Source of the DNA: an uncultured Acidobacteriota bacterium
GTDB lineage: Bacteria; Acidobacteriota; Blastocatellia; Pyrinomonadales; Pyrinomonadaceae
Length of the DNA stretch: 64,000 bases
Direction: 5' to 3'
Assembly (NCBI GenBank): GCA_937859595.1
Contig: CALMAH010000023.1
Span: 62,001-126,000 of the forward strand
How positions within the stretch are numbered: position 1 is the first letter of the stretch; each line of letters opens with the position of its first letter. Below, in pieces: positions 16,100 through 25,456 of the stretch. The translations under genes and the position numbers were made by a program. The notes beneath the pieces were generated by a model that worked only from the letters and a program-made list of their open reading frames with translations, ran no database searches and was not told the DNA's origin.

Positions 16100-19000
16100 T
16101 TATCGGGGTGAGGCGGCTCCTTCCTCCCTTTTAGTTGTTATCGGCAGGCTGAGAACATGGCCTCGATAGACAAAATAAACTAGCCCGGCATCGACCCACA
16201 TATCCATGCTGGTAAAGCTGATTTTCGGGACCTTTAATAGCGAACGAAATCCGAGATGCCGCGAATCATAGATGCCAACCTCGGTACCATCCTCCTTCGG
16301 TATCGCTGCCCAGAACTCATGGGGAGACCCCATCTGTTGGAGTGGGCGAAATGTCTGCTGTGACAGCGGGCGGTATTCGCCCTTTACTTCCTGTATCTGT
16401 CCGGTAACAGGATCGAGCAGCGAGTATTCGCGCCCGTCCAGATCCCCTGGCGGCCTTTGCAGCTCGCCGTCTTCGCCTCGGGTACGGCGATAATAGGAGT
16501 AATCGTAATCCGCTGCCCCCATCAAAAGAAAGCGGTTCAGAGTCGGGACAAAACAGACCACGGTGGCGCCTTCCTCTGCGTCAACCGGAAACTCACGCCC
16601 GTTCGTTAAGTCGATCCTGACAAGCGAAAAACCGACCTCCTCCTCAAGTCTCCTAACGACAAGCCATCTCCCATTTTCAGACAGCACCGGATCGGAAAAG
16701 ACACCCTCTTTGAGAATCGTCATCTTTCCCTGCTGAATGCGAGACAGCCCGCCCTCGCTTACTCGGACCTCCGTCCTCCCGGCAATCGCTTTCCATGCGT
16801 CGATCGAACCACCGCCCTCGACAATGTCCGGTGCAGGCGGAACGTTGAAGCCGGGGGGCCGCACCGTTGGCTGCAGAGACCTCCCCCCCGACACAACCCA
16901 CCAGGATATACCCTCCCATCTGCGCTTCGCGCGTTGCTCGGCAGCCAACTGATAGGGGTTTAGTTCAGGTTCAGGAGCGACAAACTCTCCCGTTTCGTCT
17001 GGCTCGTCAGGGAGAGGTGAAATGTCATCTCCATCATATTCGCCCGTGAAGTCATCGTCTTCAAAGACAGTATCATATAGCCGGCTGATCTCGGCTTCAA
17101 TAGTCTGGCGGGCCACGCGGTCCGTAACCAGGGCCCTGACCTCACCGCCGTCAGCCCAAACGGTCTCTGCCCACTTCTGGTCGTCGGCAAACACGAGTTC
17201 GAGACCCGCGATATGTTCGCCCGCTGCATATTTAAGCCGCATTGGCGCTTGGGTCATTTCGGCGAAAATAGACTCAAGCCCGACGACGAAATCCGGATCT
17301 GAGTCCGTCTGGAAGAAAACTCGGCGGCCACCGGCGCGGCCGAGCATCGTTAGCTGTTTTGCATCGCATCCGGGTCCGCAGGAAACAAACGGCGGCAATT
17401 CATCGACACGATGCTGAGCCAGATATCCCCGCAAACGGTCAAACTCGTCAGGTTCCAGGATACGTTCGCGGTAGCGGGCGTCATCTTCAACAAGCCGAAA
17501 CTCGACCCGGTCGGAAAAGATCCTGATCAAGTTGCGATCGTAAGCGTAAATTCCAAGAAGTTCGTCGTTCCCGAGGACCATTTCGCGGAGTTTGCTCTCC
17601 GTTTCTCTGAGACGTTCGTGGACCCCCAATGCATAGAACGCCTGACGATCATCGGGAACGCCCGTAACGCTCGAGAATAGATTCCCTATGTTAATCGTTA
17701 TTAAGGGAGTTTCGTCGCCGGGTGAAAAGAAGCTTGTCGCGCCTAATATCTTTGCCCTATTCGGGTGAAGGCGGTAGAGCACCTTCCGGGCCTCGGGCGA
17801 ATCTTCCGACTCCAAATAACGCTCGGCGGCTGTCGCGAGTTGCCGATCGGTAGAGTTCACCAAATTCGCAACTCTTTCGACCGGTATCTCGATCCGGAGT
17901 AGCCGGGAGCAGGCAAGCGCAGAGACCGCCGACTCGCCTCCATTCGCGAGCAACGTTTCGATAAGCATCCGGTCTTCAAGGATACAGGCAGCTATGCCTC
18001 TGGACCACGGCACGCCGTCCATGGCCGCGTTGACCTCTGACATGTGGTCTTCTCGTAGTTCTTTGCGGTCTGCCAACAACTTGACCACACCATCCGCATC
18101 CGACCGGCCCCGTTTTAGGTCGCTAAGCAGCATAGAGTTTACTGCCGGCCCCTTCCACCTGGTCAGGATGTTCCTGAATATGTCGGCAACTTGTTTCTCC
18201 TTCTCGTCCAGATCTTCGATCCGCCGCACTATTGTGCGGACCACCAGATCATCAGGCTCGGTTTGCTGTTCGACTGCTGTCCCCAATGCAAATAGAGGAT
18301 CAGAACTATACGCTCCCCGGCTGGCAATTACCTTTTCAAAAAATGGCTCAAACTCGGCCATTATTTCCTTTCGCAACTGCGGCGATACATCGGCCGGCAT
18401 TGTCTCAGGCGAAAGACCGCGGGAAATAAGGATCTCCTGCACCTTTTCCGATACGCGGGCTATTTCCACATATTGTGTGCGGACAACGTGCTCGAGAGCC
18501 TGCAATTGCTCCGACGCGTTATATCCGCCGCAGGCAAGCAACGCGCGGATCGCCGAAGCACGTTCCCATTCGTTGAGTTCGCCGATGATCCCGCGAATGG
18601 CCGGAGCGGCTCGCACATCGCGCTGATGTCCGAGCGCCGAAAGGGCATTGCCGCGGTAGGGATAAACGTAGGTATCTCCTAGCGGTCTCAAGTTTGAGTT
18701 TGAAGTTCGAACAGTATAATTTGCCGCAGCATTCGCAGCTGCCGCCGCAGCGTTTGCCGCCGCTTGGGCGGCTCTCATTGCTCTATCCGCGGCAGGATCG
18801 CGCCTTGTGGGCCCGATCACATTCGCGTTTGTATTGGAGCCGTAGAAGTAAAGATCGTCCGGATCATCCGAACCACCAGGAACAAGCATACGCTCATTCA
18901 GGAGAACAATAAGCCCGGGCACGGCCTCCGGTATCTTCAAACCGGCAAGTGCCTGGATCAACGTCTGTCGGCCGTTCCCTTCCGGGTCATCGGCCCATTC

Positions 19001-20077
19001 AGGGTCGGCTAGCCACGGCACTAGCGCGCGCGCGATAGCTTCGTCTGGAGCCCGCCGCATCATCACCACCAGGTTGCGGACCGACGCATTTCTCACAGTG
19101 CGATCCTCGCTCGCGGCAAGTTCGATCATTCTTTCGCGATACCGCTCGACCGGAGACCGAAGTATCAGCGTTGTAAGACCTGTATAGATCTGTCCGTCAA
19201 CCCTAAGTTCGGCAAGCGTTTCATCGGCGAGCAGTGTGAAATACCAGTCATCGCGGCCGGGCCAATCGGGTTCTAAAACCAGAGCATCCATTGCCATGTC
19301 GCGGACGGCCGCAGATGCGGTCCGGTCCTCGACCATGCGCATCAGTTCTTCCCGGTATCGCTCGATGTCGCCCGGCGAGTTTGAATCAATGGCCCGCCGG
19401 TACATTGCCCAAGTCGCCACAGTTCGCGACACGGGCTGAGAGGAATCATTGTAAAGGCGATGAACGATGGGAGACGCAAGGTCCCAGCCAAATCGTGTCA
19501 GGGCAAGAAGGTCGTTATGGTTACTGACGTACTCGCGAACGTCACGGACGGAAGAAGCCGCACGTGCGAGTTCATCTGCAAAATAGGGACTGTTGTACTT
19601 GAGCCATTCACGGATATTTTGACGATCGGAACGCAAACTCGTGTCGTCCTCGTCCATACGACGATAGATGTCGTAAACAAACCGTCCTGAATCGGGAGCA
19701 TCGCGAAACACGTTTATCAGGCCCGGCAGCTTTGAAGGGTCACGCTCGATCTCGGCAGCAAGTCTCGACCTTACGCGGTCAGATAGACGCGGCATGTGGG
19801 CAAGACTTCCACTAGCTGCCCTGCTCATCTTCTCCCAATAGTCCAAAAGGTCCTGGATAGGTGCATTATCGGGCGGCGGTGATGATTCGCTGAAGAATTC
19901 GGCAGGACGCGCTCCCGGAGGAACCGGTACCAGCGGATTAGGTGGCGGCGGGGCAGGCAGCCGAAGCAGCATCGCCAATGTTTCACCCTTCTGAGCTCTT
20001 GCGGTGGGTATCATGACCCACACGCCAAACATCAGCAGGCCCAAACAAAAGGCGGAAGCAAAGAGTAGCCGTCTCAT
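16100..20077 (-). CDS. Very large secreted protein with HEAT-like repeats
   Basis: 1325 residues from ATG 20077, which gives a clean signal peptide (RRLLFASAFCLGLLMFGVWVMIPTARAQ). It is followed by a proline-rich linker (LPAPPPPNPLVPVPP) and a long alpha-helical region with HEAT-like pairs (ASEDRTVRNASVRNLVVMMRRAP, LIQALAGLKIPEAVPGLIVLLNE, GNALSALGHQRDVRAAPAIRGIIGELNEWERASAIRALLACGG). A low-complexity Ala/Asn block (AAQAAANAAAAAANAAANY, DNA near 18715-18780) interrupts the repeats. The C-terminal ~350 residues look beta-rich (KMTILKEGVFSDPVLSENGRWLVVRRLEEEV), like a propeller. No catalytic motif. It lies 65 bases after the ATPase-fusion gene, so it is probably in the same operon as the two signalling genes. 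Function unknown; a periplasmic scaffold is a guess. Confidence 0.75.
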   Translation of the reverse strand: MRRLLFASAFCLGLLMFGVWVMIPTARAQKGETLAMLLRLPAPPPPNPLVPVPPGARPAEFFSESSPPPDNAPIQDLLDYWEKMSRAASGSLAHMPRLSDRVRSRLAAEIERDPSKLPGLINVFRDAPDSGRFVYDIYRRMDEDDTSLRSDRQNIREWLKYNSPYFADELARAASSVRDVREYVSNHNDLLALTRFGWDLASPIVHRLYNDSSQPVSRTVATWAMYRRAIDSNSPGDIERYREELMRMVEDRTASAAVRDMAMDALVLEPDWPGRDDWYFTLLADETLAELRVDGQIYTGLTTLILRSPVERYRERMIELAASEDRTVRNASVRNLVVMMRRAPDEAIARALVPWLADPEWADDPEGNGRQTLIQALAGLKIPEAVPGLIVLLNERMLVPGGSDDPDDLYFYGSNTNANVIGPTRRDPAADRAMRAAQAAANAAAAAANAAANYTVRTSNSNLRPLGDTYVYPYRGNALSALGHQRDVRAAPAIRGIIGELNEWERASAIRALLACGGYNASEQLQALEHVVRTQYVEIARVSEKVQEILISRGLSPETMPADVSPQLRKEIMAEFEPFFEKVIASRGAYSSDPLFALGTAVEQQTEPDDLVVRTIVRRIEDLDEKEKQVADIFRNILTRWKGPAVNSMLLSDLKRGRSDADGVVKLLADRKELREDHMSEVNAAMDGVPWSRGIAACILEDRMLIETLLANGGESAVSALACSRLLRIEIPVERVANLVNSTDRQLATAAERYLESEDSPEARKVLYRLHPNRAKILGATSFFSPGDETPLITINIGNLFSSVTGVPDDRQAFYALGVHERLRETESKLREMVLGNDELLGIYAYDRNLIRIFSDRVEFRLVEDDARYRERILEPDEFDRLRGYLAQHRVDELPPFVSCGPGCDAKQLTMLGRAGGRRVFFQTDSDPDFVVGLESIFAEMTQAPMRLKYAAGEHIAGLELVFADDQKWAETVWADGGEVRALVTDRVARQTIEAEISRLYDTVFEDDDFTGEYDGDDISPLPDEPDETGEFVAPEPELNPYQLAAEQRAKRRWEGISWWVVSGGRSLQPTVRPPGFNVPPAPDIVEGGGSIDAWKAIAGRTEVRVSEGGLSRIQQGKMTILKEGVFSDPVLSENGRWLVVRRLEEEVGFSLVRIDLTNGREFPVDAEEGATVVCFVPTLNRFLLMGAADYDYSYYRRTRGEDGELQRPPGDLDGREYSLLDPVTGQIQEVKGEYRPLSQQTFRPLQQMGSPHEFWAAIPKEDGTEVGIYDSRHLGFRSLLKVPKISFTSMDMWVDAGLVYFVYRGHVLSLPITTKREEGAASPR

Positions 20078-20142
20078 TTCGCAAACATCGAGGTCACTGA
20101 ATTGATAACCCAAACGGCGGGAAAAAGCAAGAGATATTTTGG

Positions 20143-22338
20143 TCAGGCCGCGTTGGCAACGGAAAGGTACTTGGTCATTGAGATCCGGGTTCCGTCATCT
20201 ACCTGTTCAATGCGGACCTCGTCCATTAGCTGACGCATCAGGTTTATGCCCCAACCACGGCGGCCTTCGTCCGTTGGGGGGGCCGCGTTTCGCTTGTCTA
20301 TCAATCTGATACCTCTGTTCGTAACGGTTATCGTGATATGACCCGGGCCAACGACGAATTTCTGATGGATCCGGCGATCGAGGCTGTGGCTGTGCTCGGC
20401 GGCATTGATGCACGCTTCAACAAGGGCGGTCTTGATCTGGTTTATCTCTTTGGTCCCGAAATTATGTCTTCGGGCAATATCCTCCAGCGCGTGAGCTGCG
20501 ACCATCTCGGCGTCGTCGCCCATGGGAATGACGATCTCATATTCCTCAAGCGGCTGATCAACGGCCTGTTCCGGGCCTGCGGCGAGCCTGTCGCGGAGCA
20601 GTTCCGCCTGTTTCCGTGAGGATGAATAAAAGGAACGGCCTCGCATCAGTTCAACGGCTTCGTCGGTGAACCCCTCCGGAGCGATCAGCCAAAGCTGATA
20701 TCGTTCAAAACCGCACATCACAGCTGCCATTTCGAGCCTGTCGCACCAGAACTCTGCAAGCGCCGTGTCCGCCTCGAGTTTTGCATCGACCTCGGCCGCG
20801 ATCCAAACGATCTGCTGATCGGGTTCTTCATCCCGCGTCTCGAATCCTACGGCGACGGCAGACCTTTCGCTTTCGGTCAGCAGCCCGATGGCCTTATAAA
20901 AAGAGTCAGTATGGGCAGAAAAGACGATTCTTGGCAACGTCAGAAATTCTTCGTCCTTCTGCATCTGCGCCTTAATCTCTTGGGGTGCTAGCCCCTTGTA
21001 TTTGAGTTTGAAATCGCCGTAGTCGAACAGGGCTCTAGGCACCTCTTTGCCGTCAAAAGCGGCAAGGGCCTCGCGAAGTCCCAGGGCCGAAGAACGTCGG
21101 TATTCCTGCTCCATTATGGAAGGTGCCCTTCTCAGAAAATCAGCTACGAAACCGGCAAACGCCGCCGCCCTCGCCGTTCCCTCGATCTCAAGGCCATAGC
21201 GGACGGCAACGTAGTCGGCAAAACAGTGGTTTTCCGACATCGGCTCGATCCGGTTCGAGACAGAGCGGACAAGCTCTTCGCAATGCAGCTCACGGATCAA
21301 TTTCTGGGTCTCGGCGGCGTCTAGCCCCAAGTGCTTCTCCCACACCTCGGTCGGCGGTCGGGACCCGGCGTCGTCAATGGTTTCGTGAAGCAACCGGACC
21401 ACCGTCACCTCCGCGATAGAACCGCCACACGCCCGCCGGATCACGCCATCGTAAATGGACCGGACGGTACCGCCGAAAACCGACGACGAATAGATAGATG
21501 CAAGGTCACGATAAGTCTCCAGCGGGAGCGAATCCATTGCAGCTCTGCGAAGTATCCCGCGGATGACCGCAAGGTCGCCCGAAGCAGAAAGACGAAGGAG
21601 GTCGCGAACCGGATCAGAGACCGAGATCCCAAATTCTTCCGCACAGCCTTCAATATACATGGCCGAGTCTGCTGGCAACATTGGCTGCAGCTCTATCCTT
21701 CGCAGCTCGTACTGAAACACATTCGAACGGCGGTATGCCGCCGTCAAGAAAGGAAAATCAGGACGTCTTGAGAGAAATGCGAGCGATCCAGTGATAAGCT
21801 GCCCGTCGGACATACTACGTACAATATGCAGGTCGTCGAGCATTACGAAGATCCGAAGGCCGTGAGCCGCGGCAAACGAAGGCACAGAAAGGCTCTTCCG
21901 TACAATGAGTGCGGGATCATCGGCCCCTGCCTCAAGATTTCTTATCATTTCGTCGACAAACGCCGAATCGGCCGGCAATGCCTCGCGAGAGAGTTCGTCA
22001 AGCGAAAGGGAGCTGAAAAGCGTCCCGGGGTCATTCCGGCGAAACGCAACGATCTGGGTAAGCAATTCGCGAACGAACTCGCGGGCAGCTTCAACCGCAC
22101 CTGCGTGATCTCTTAGCGAGTAGTAGACCGGTATGACTTCGCCTTGTTCGCGAAACATCCGGTCATATGCCTGCAGCAATAGTTCGGTCGCGCCGGAACG
22201 CGGCGCGAACGAAAGCTGGGCACCGGTAAACGAAACCTGTCCCGCACATCGTACGATCTGCTCAAGTTCATTTGCCCTCCCGGCATACTTGTCCGGTGTC
22301 TGGCCGGCCAAGATCTTTCCGGTGCTAATTGTTCGCAT
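20143..22338 (-). CDS. Degenerate STAND/AAA-like NTPase fused to an RsbW-type histidine-kinase-like ATPase
   Basis: 731 residues. N-terminus: a NACHT/AAA-like module whose P-loop reads APRSGATELLLQ, where a lysine is expected (GPxSGKTELL); Walker B RIFVMLDDLHIV is intact. A helical/wHTH region follows. C-terminal ~130 residues: HATPase_c-type anti-sigma/Ser kinase fold with N-box IKTALVEACINAAEHSHS, VTNRGIRL and the G-box GRRGWGINLMRQLMDEVRIE. RsbW-type domains phosphorylate anti-anti-sigma factors or bind sigma factors. ATG directly abuts the stop of the GGDEF gene (TAGATG), so the two are translated as a pair. The N-terminal NTPase probably binds but may not hydrolyse nucleotide. Confidence 0.72.
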   Translation of the reverse strand: MRTISTGKILAGQTPDKYAGRANELEQIVRCAGQVSFTGAQLSFAPRSGATELLLQAYDRMFREQGEVIPVYYSLRDHAGAVEAAREFVRELLTQIVAFRRNDPGTLFSSLSLDELSREALPADSAFVDEMIRNLEAGADDPALIVRKSLSVPSFAAAHGLRIFVMLDDLHIVRSMSDGQLITGSLAFLSRRPDFPFLTAAYRRSNVFQYELRRIELQPMLPADSAMYIEGCAEEFGISVSDPVRDLLRLSASGDLAVIRGILRRAAMDSLPLETYRDLASIYSSSVFGGTVRSIYDGVIRRACGGSIAEVTVVRLLHETIDDAGSRPPTEVWEKHLGLDAAETQKLIRELHCEELVRSVSNRIEPMSENHCFADYVAVRYGLEIEGTARAAAFAGFVADFLRRAPSIMEQEYRRSSALGLREALAAFDGKEVPRALFDYGDFKLKYKGLAPQEIKAQMQKDEEFLTLPRIVFSAHTDSFYKAIGLLTESERSAVAVGFETRDEEPDQQIVWIAAEVDAKLEADTALAEFWCDRLEMAAVMCGFERYQLWLIAPEGFTDEAVELMRGRSFYSSSRKQAELLRDRLAAGPEQAVDQPLEEYEIVIPMGDDAEMVAAHALEDIARRHNFGTKEINQIKTALVEACINAAEHSHSLDRRIHQKFVVGPGHITITVTNRGIRLIDKRNAAPPTDEGRRGWGINLMRQLMDEVRIEQVDDGTRISMTKYLSVANAA

Positions 22339-24486
22339 CTAGTGGATTTTTTCCTTAAAGGATCTGCCAAGATCCTCGTAGTTCTGTACGTTGTTCTTTC
22401 CCAGTTCTTTTGCCTCGTAGAGAGCCATGTCGGCCGCTGTAACCCAATCTTTTGGTTCGACGAACTCCGCGGTATATGCCGCAACGCCGATGCTAATGGT
22501 CATACGTCGCTTGGGAAAATCCGTTCTTTCAATTCTTTGGCGAAGACGTTCGGCGATCGCCTTTGCCTCTTCAGCTCCGGTTTGCGGCAGCAGGATGGCA
22601 AACTCTTCACCTCCATAGCGAGCGGCAACGTCCGCGGCTCTAAGTGTCTCGCGTAATACCCCTGCTACGATCATCAATGCTTCGTCTCCTGCCGGATGAC
22701 CGTAAGTATCGTTATACTGCTTGAAGTTGTCAACATCGATCATCAGTAAACATGTCGGATAGCGATGGCGATTGGCCGAATTCATCTCCTCAACCAGACG
22801 CTTCTCAAGATATCCTCGGTTCAAGAGTCCGGTCAAAGAGTCGGTTATCGAGCGTTTCTCGAGCTCGCCAGCCCATAGTTTCAGCGCCTTGCGATCCAAC
22901 GCTACCGCGATCTGCGGCGCGATCGTCTGAAGAAGATCGACGTCCTCTTGTCCGAAGGCCGCCCCACCTACACGGTCTGTGAAATTAAGAACGGCAAGTT
23001 TCCGCTCGCCCATCGAGATGGGAAAGCTAATGAATGAACCCGTTTTATATCGTCTTTCGGCCGGGGCCTCCTCCATACCAAGGTCGCGGATGTCGCCGGC
23101 TACCGTCGGCCTTCCGCTTTCAAGGGTCGATCGGGCAATACGCCCGCCCAGGTTCTTGACCCTGCCAAGGTCTTCCGGTACGCCAACAAATGCCTTTGCC
23201 GACAGCGTATCCGTCTCCTCATCTGGAACAAGTATCGACGCACGCTCCGCACGTAGAAGCTCGGCCGAGACCTCCGTGACACGTGCCCAAAAATCGCCCG
23301 AATCTACCCTTCTCAGGCTCTCATTCATCTTTCTTACGCCCCGCGCAAGCCAATCCCGATCGGATACGATATGCCGCAGCCGAAGTATCTCGATCTGTGG
23401 CCCGACAGCGCGGGCAAAGCGAGCTACGGTGTGCGGGTCAACGGTCATGTGTCCGTCCGTTTGTATGCCGATCGCGGCCCTGATCTCGTTGCCGACTATC
23501 ACTGGGAAAAGCAGCAGTGAACGCTGGTCAGGTATTGAGGATCGGCGTGCCTTCAGCTCTATTGGCAGTTCGCGCGTGGCTTGCGCAAGCATCCGCTTAT
23601 GATCTTCGCCTATGTTTACCTTAACCTGCTTGCCCTTGAGATCTCCGGTAGATGCAATACCGACAAACTTTCCGTTCCTTCGTTCCAGCCAAACTGCGGA
23701 CGCCAACCTTTCGTCGCCCGCAAGGTGAACGAGCACGGCGGAACAAGCCCTCGGATAATCCAGCTGCATAAGTGAACCCAGCAGCGACCTTATGCTTGAT
23801 CCTTCGCTGACGTCCTGACGCTGACGGGATCGCGCAGCCGAAATCCCTCTCGCCGGCGGTGTTATCTCGACCCCCTGCGAAAATTTTTCGATAAGCTTAG
23901 AGATCGCGTTTGCCTGAGGTACCTCTTCGGCAACTGCCGGGGCTTGTTTAACAGGATCGGCCTTTGCGGAAAAGGGTGGAGACGGCACCTTAGAACCGAG
24001 ATCCAATATATTGTCCTCATTCTTCGGCGCAAATTTTGAAAGCCCTTTTGACGCCGTCTCGATCGGCTCGACCGATCCCGTGAACAAGACATTCTCAAAG
24101 AATTCAGTGGGACGAAATTCCCTCCACTCGCCTGAGATCGCCTTCTCGGTTGCCTCGCGATACCTTGCAGAGTTTACATAGGTCCGACCCACTATCGCCA
24201 CGAACCTTTTCCCGCGATCCTCCACCGGAACTGCGTTGCATACTAGCCCCGCGTGACATTCGTATCCGACAGAGCGTCCTTCGAGATAGGTACGCTCAAA
24301 TGCACGGCCGCAAAACTCCGCGCATTGCGCTCCCGCGCTTTCCGAGCGATACAAAACCCCACAGATCGAATTATTGTTTGATTTGGAAACCTCGTTCCCC
24401 TCCTGGTCGAGAACCACTACCGCGACGCCATTTTCGTCGGCCAGCGTGTCAAGGAACTTTGGCTTTGTGGGCTTGGTTGAACTCAT
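22339..24486 (-). CDS. Diguanylate cyclase with PocR-like sensor and GAF domain
   Basis: 715 residues. Residues ~1-130: PocR-type sensor with its cysteines (GAQCAEFCGRAF, GYECHAGLVCNAVPVEDRG). Middle: a GAF domain (LLRAERASILVPDEETDTLSAKAFVG...FISFPISMGERKLAVLNFTD). C-terminus: GGDEF domain with LLMIDVDNFKQYNDTYGHPAGDEAL and the signature RYGGEEF; RAAD five residues before it is the inhibitory I-site, so product feedback is expected. Synthesises c-di-GMP from GTP. It heads a likely operon with the NTPase-RsbW fusion and the HEAT-like protein. The 24487-24600 leader shows a GC-rich patch but no promoter I would defend. Confidence 0.9.
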   Translation of the reverse strand: MSSTKPTKPKFLDTLADENGVAVVVLDQEGNEVSKSNNNSICGVLYRSESAGAQCAEFCGRAFERTYLEGRSVGYECHAGLVCNAVPVEDRGKRFVAIVGRTYVNSARYREATEKAISGEWREFRPTEFFENVLFTGSVEPIETASKGLSKFAPKNEDNILDLGSKVPSPPFSAKADPVKQAPAVAEEVPQANAISKLIEKFSQGVEITPPARGISAARSRQRQDVSEGSSIRSLLGSLMQLDYPRACSAVLVHLAGDERLASAVWLERRNGKFVGIASTGDLKGKQVKVNIGEDHKRMLAQATRELPIELKARRSSIPDQRSLLLFPVIVGNEIRAAIGIQTDGHMTVDPHTVARFARAVGPQIEILRLRHIVSDRDWLARGVRKMNESLRRVDSGDFWARVTEVSAELLRAERASILVPDEETDTLSAKAFVGVPEDLGRVKNLGGRIARSTLESGRPTVAGDIRDLGMEEAPAERRYKTGSFISFPISMGERKLAVLNFTDRVGGAAFGQEDVDLLQTIAPQIAVALDRKALKLWAGELEKRSITDSLTGLLNRGYLEKRLVEEMNSANRHRYPTCLLMIDVDNFKQYNDTYGHPAGDEALMIVAGVLRETLRAADVAARYGGEEFAILLPQTGAEEAKAIAERLRQRIERTDFPKRRMTISIGVAAYTAEFVEPKDWVTAADMALYEAKELGKNNVQNYEDLGRSFKEKIH

Positions 24487-24775
24487 TGTTTATGCAGCAA
24501 ACCCCTAACGCACCGGGGGGAGCGCGCCTCGGGGGCCGGCTTCCAGCATAGTGGCAAGATATAACTAATCATCATTTAATTTCACGAAAAAAGCCAATCG
24601 CAGATACTTCAAAAACAATCGCCTGTCCGAGCTTGAACGAATGGCCTGTTTTGAAGAAAACCCCAGCAAAGTTCGCACATTCAAGCGTAATGCTTCGATG
24701 CAGAAGTGTTCGGGATGATTGCAGCTTGCCGTCACATTAACAGGCAATAACTGCTTTTTCTTTCAATCTGACCGA

Positions 24776-24792
24776 CTGGCACGCGAGTTGAA
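24776..24792 (+). promoter_or_regulatory. Sigma-54 (-24/-12) promoter
   Basis: CTGGCACGCGAGTTGAA fits the YTGGCACGrNNNTTGCW consensus at all but two positions, with the GG and TTG cores correctly spaced. It lies 61 bases upstream of the four-helix-protein ribosome-binding site and on its strand. The rest of the gap 24487-24775 holds an unsupported 60-codon frame and nothing else I can name; the upstream activator site is not visible by eye. Confidence 0.65.
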
Positions 24793-24852
24793 GGTACTTA
24801 TAAGCAAATGTTTGAAAAGACCGGATCAAGACAGCAGGGAGGTACAGAACTT

Positions 24853-25386
24853 ATGACGAATACATCGAATACAGAAACAATGTGGAGTGCTCAGCCGGAT
24901 AACCCGGCTGCCGCAAATGACGAAATGATCTCTAAGCTCAACGGGCTAATCGCCACTTGCCGTGACGGCCAGGAAGGGTTTAAGCAGGCCGCCGAGGGGA
25001 TTGAGAATGCTGACCTAAAGCCGCTCTTTTATGAAATCTCGCGCCAGCGGGCGACTTTCGTCGGCGAGCTCCAGGATCTGGTAAGAACTTTGGGAGGTGA
25101 TCCCGAAAACGCCGGCAGCGTTACCGGAGCGTTTCATCGAGGATGGATAAACCTAAGAGCCACAGTCAGCGGCGGAGACGAGGTTGCGGTCCTTAGCGAA
25201 TGTGAACGCGGCGAGGATGTCGCAAAAGCGGAATACGAAAAAGTGCTCGAGGGAGCGTTGCCTGCTTACATCCAGCAGACACTACAGCAACAATACGGAA
25301 CAGTTCTCGCGGCTCATGACCGGATCAAGTCCCTTCGCGATACGGCGCGCGGCGAACGAAGTTCAACAGCTGGGATAGGTTTTTGA
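24853..25386 (+). CDS. PA2169-type four-helix-bundle protein (DUF2383)
   Basis: 177 residues from ATG 24853, preceded by AGGGAGG ten bases upstream; an upstream in-frame ATG at 24808 lacks one. Sequence features: ISKLNGLIATCRDGQEGFKQAAEGIENADLKPLFYEISRQRATFVGELQDLVRTLGGDPENAGSVTGAFHRGWINLR, the ferritin-like bundle of this family, then CERGEDVAKAEYEKVLEGALP. The family is general-stress associated, with unknown chemistry. The sigma-54-like promoter suggests control by a dedicated enhancer-binding protein outside the window. Confidence 0.88.
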   Translation: MTNTSNTETMWSAQPDNPAAANDEMISKLNGLIATCRDGQEGFKQAAEGIENADLKPLFYEISRQRATFVGELQDLVRTLGGDPENAGSVTGAFHRGWINLRATVSGGDEVAVLSECERGEDVAKAEYEKVLEGALPAYIQQTLQQQYGTVLAAHDRIKSLRDTARGERSSTAGIGF

Positions 25387-25418
25387 TCGCTTTATTTTTT
25401 CTTAGCCTGTCCATTGAT

Positions 25419-25447
25419 GGGGCTTGCCTTTCGGCGGCCCCGTTTTT
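25419..25447 (+). terminator. Probable terminator between convergent genes
   Basis: GGGGC (25419-25423) pairs with GCCCC (25437-25441), extended inside by GCC/GGC, followed by GTTTTTG. It serves the DUF2383 gene; the oppF stop on the other strand is at 25457. Confidence 0.55.
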
Positions 25448-25456
25448 GTATATTGT

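Noticed and set aside
24565..24747. 60-codon minus-strand frame in the gap before the DUF2383 gene
   Set aside because: No ribosome-binding site, no family resemblance, ordinary intergenic composition.
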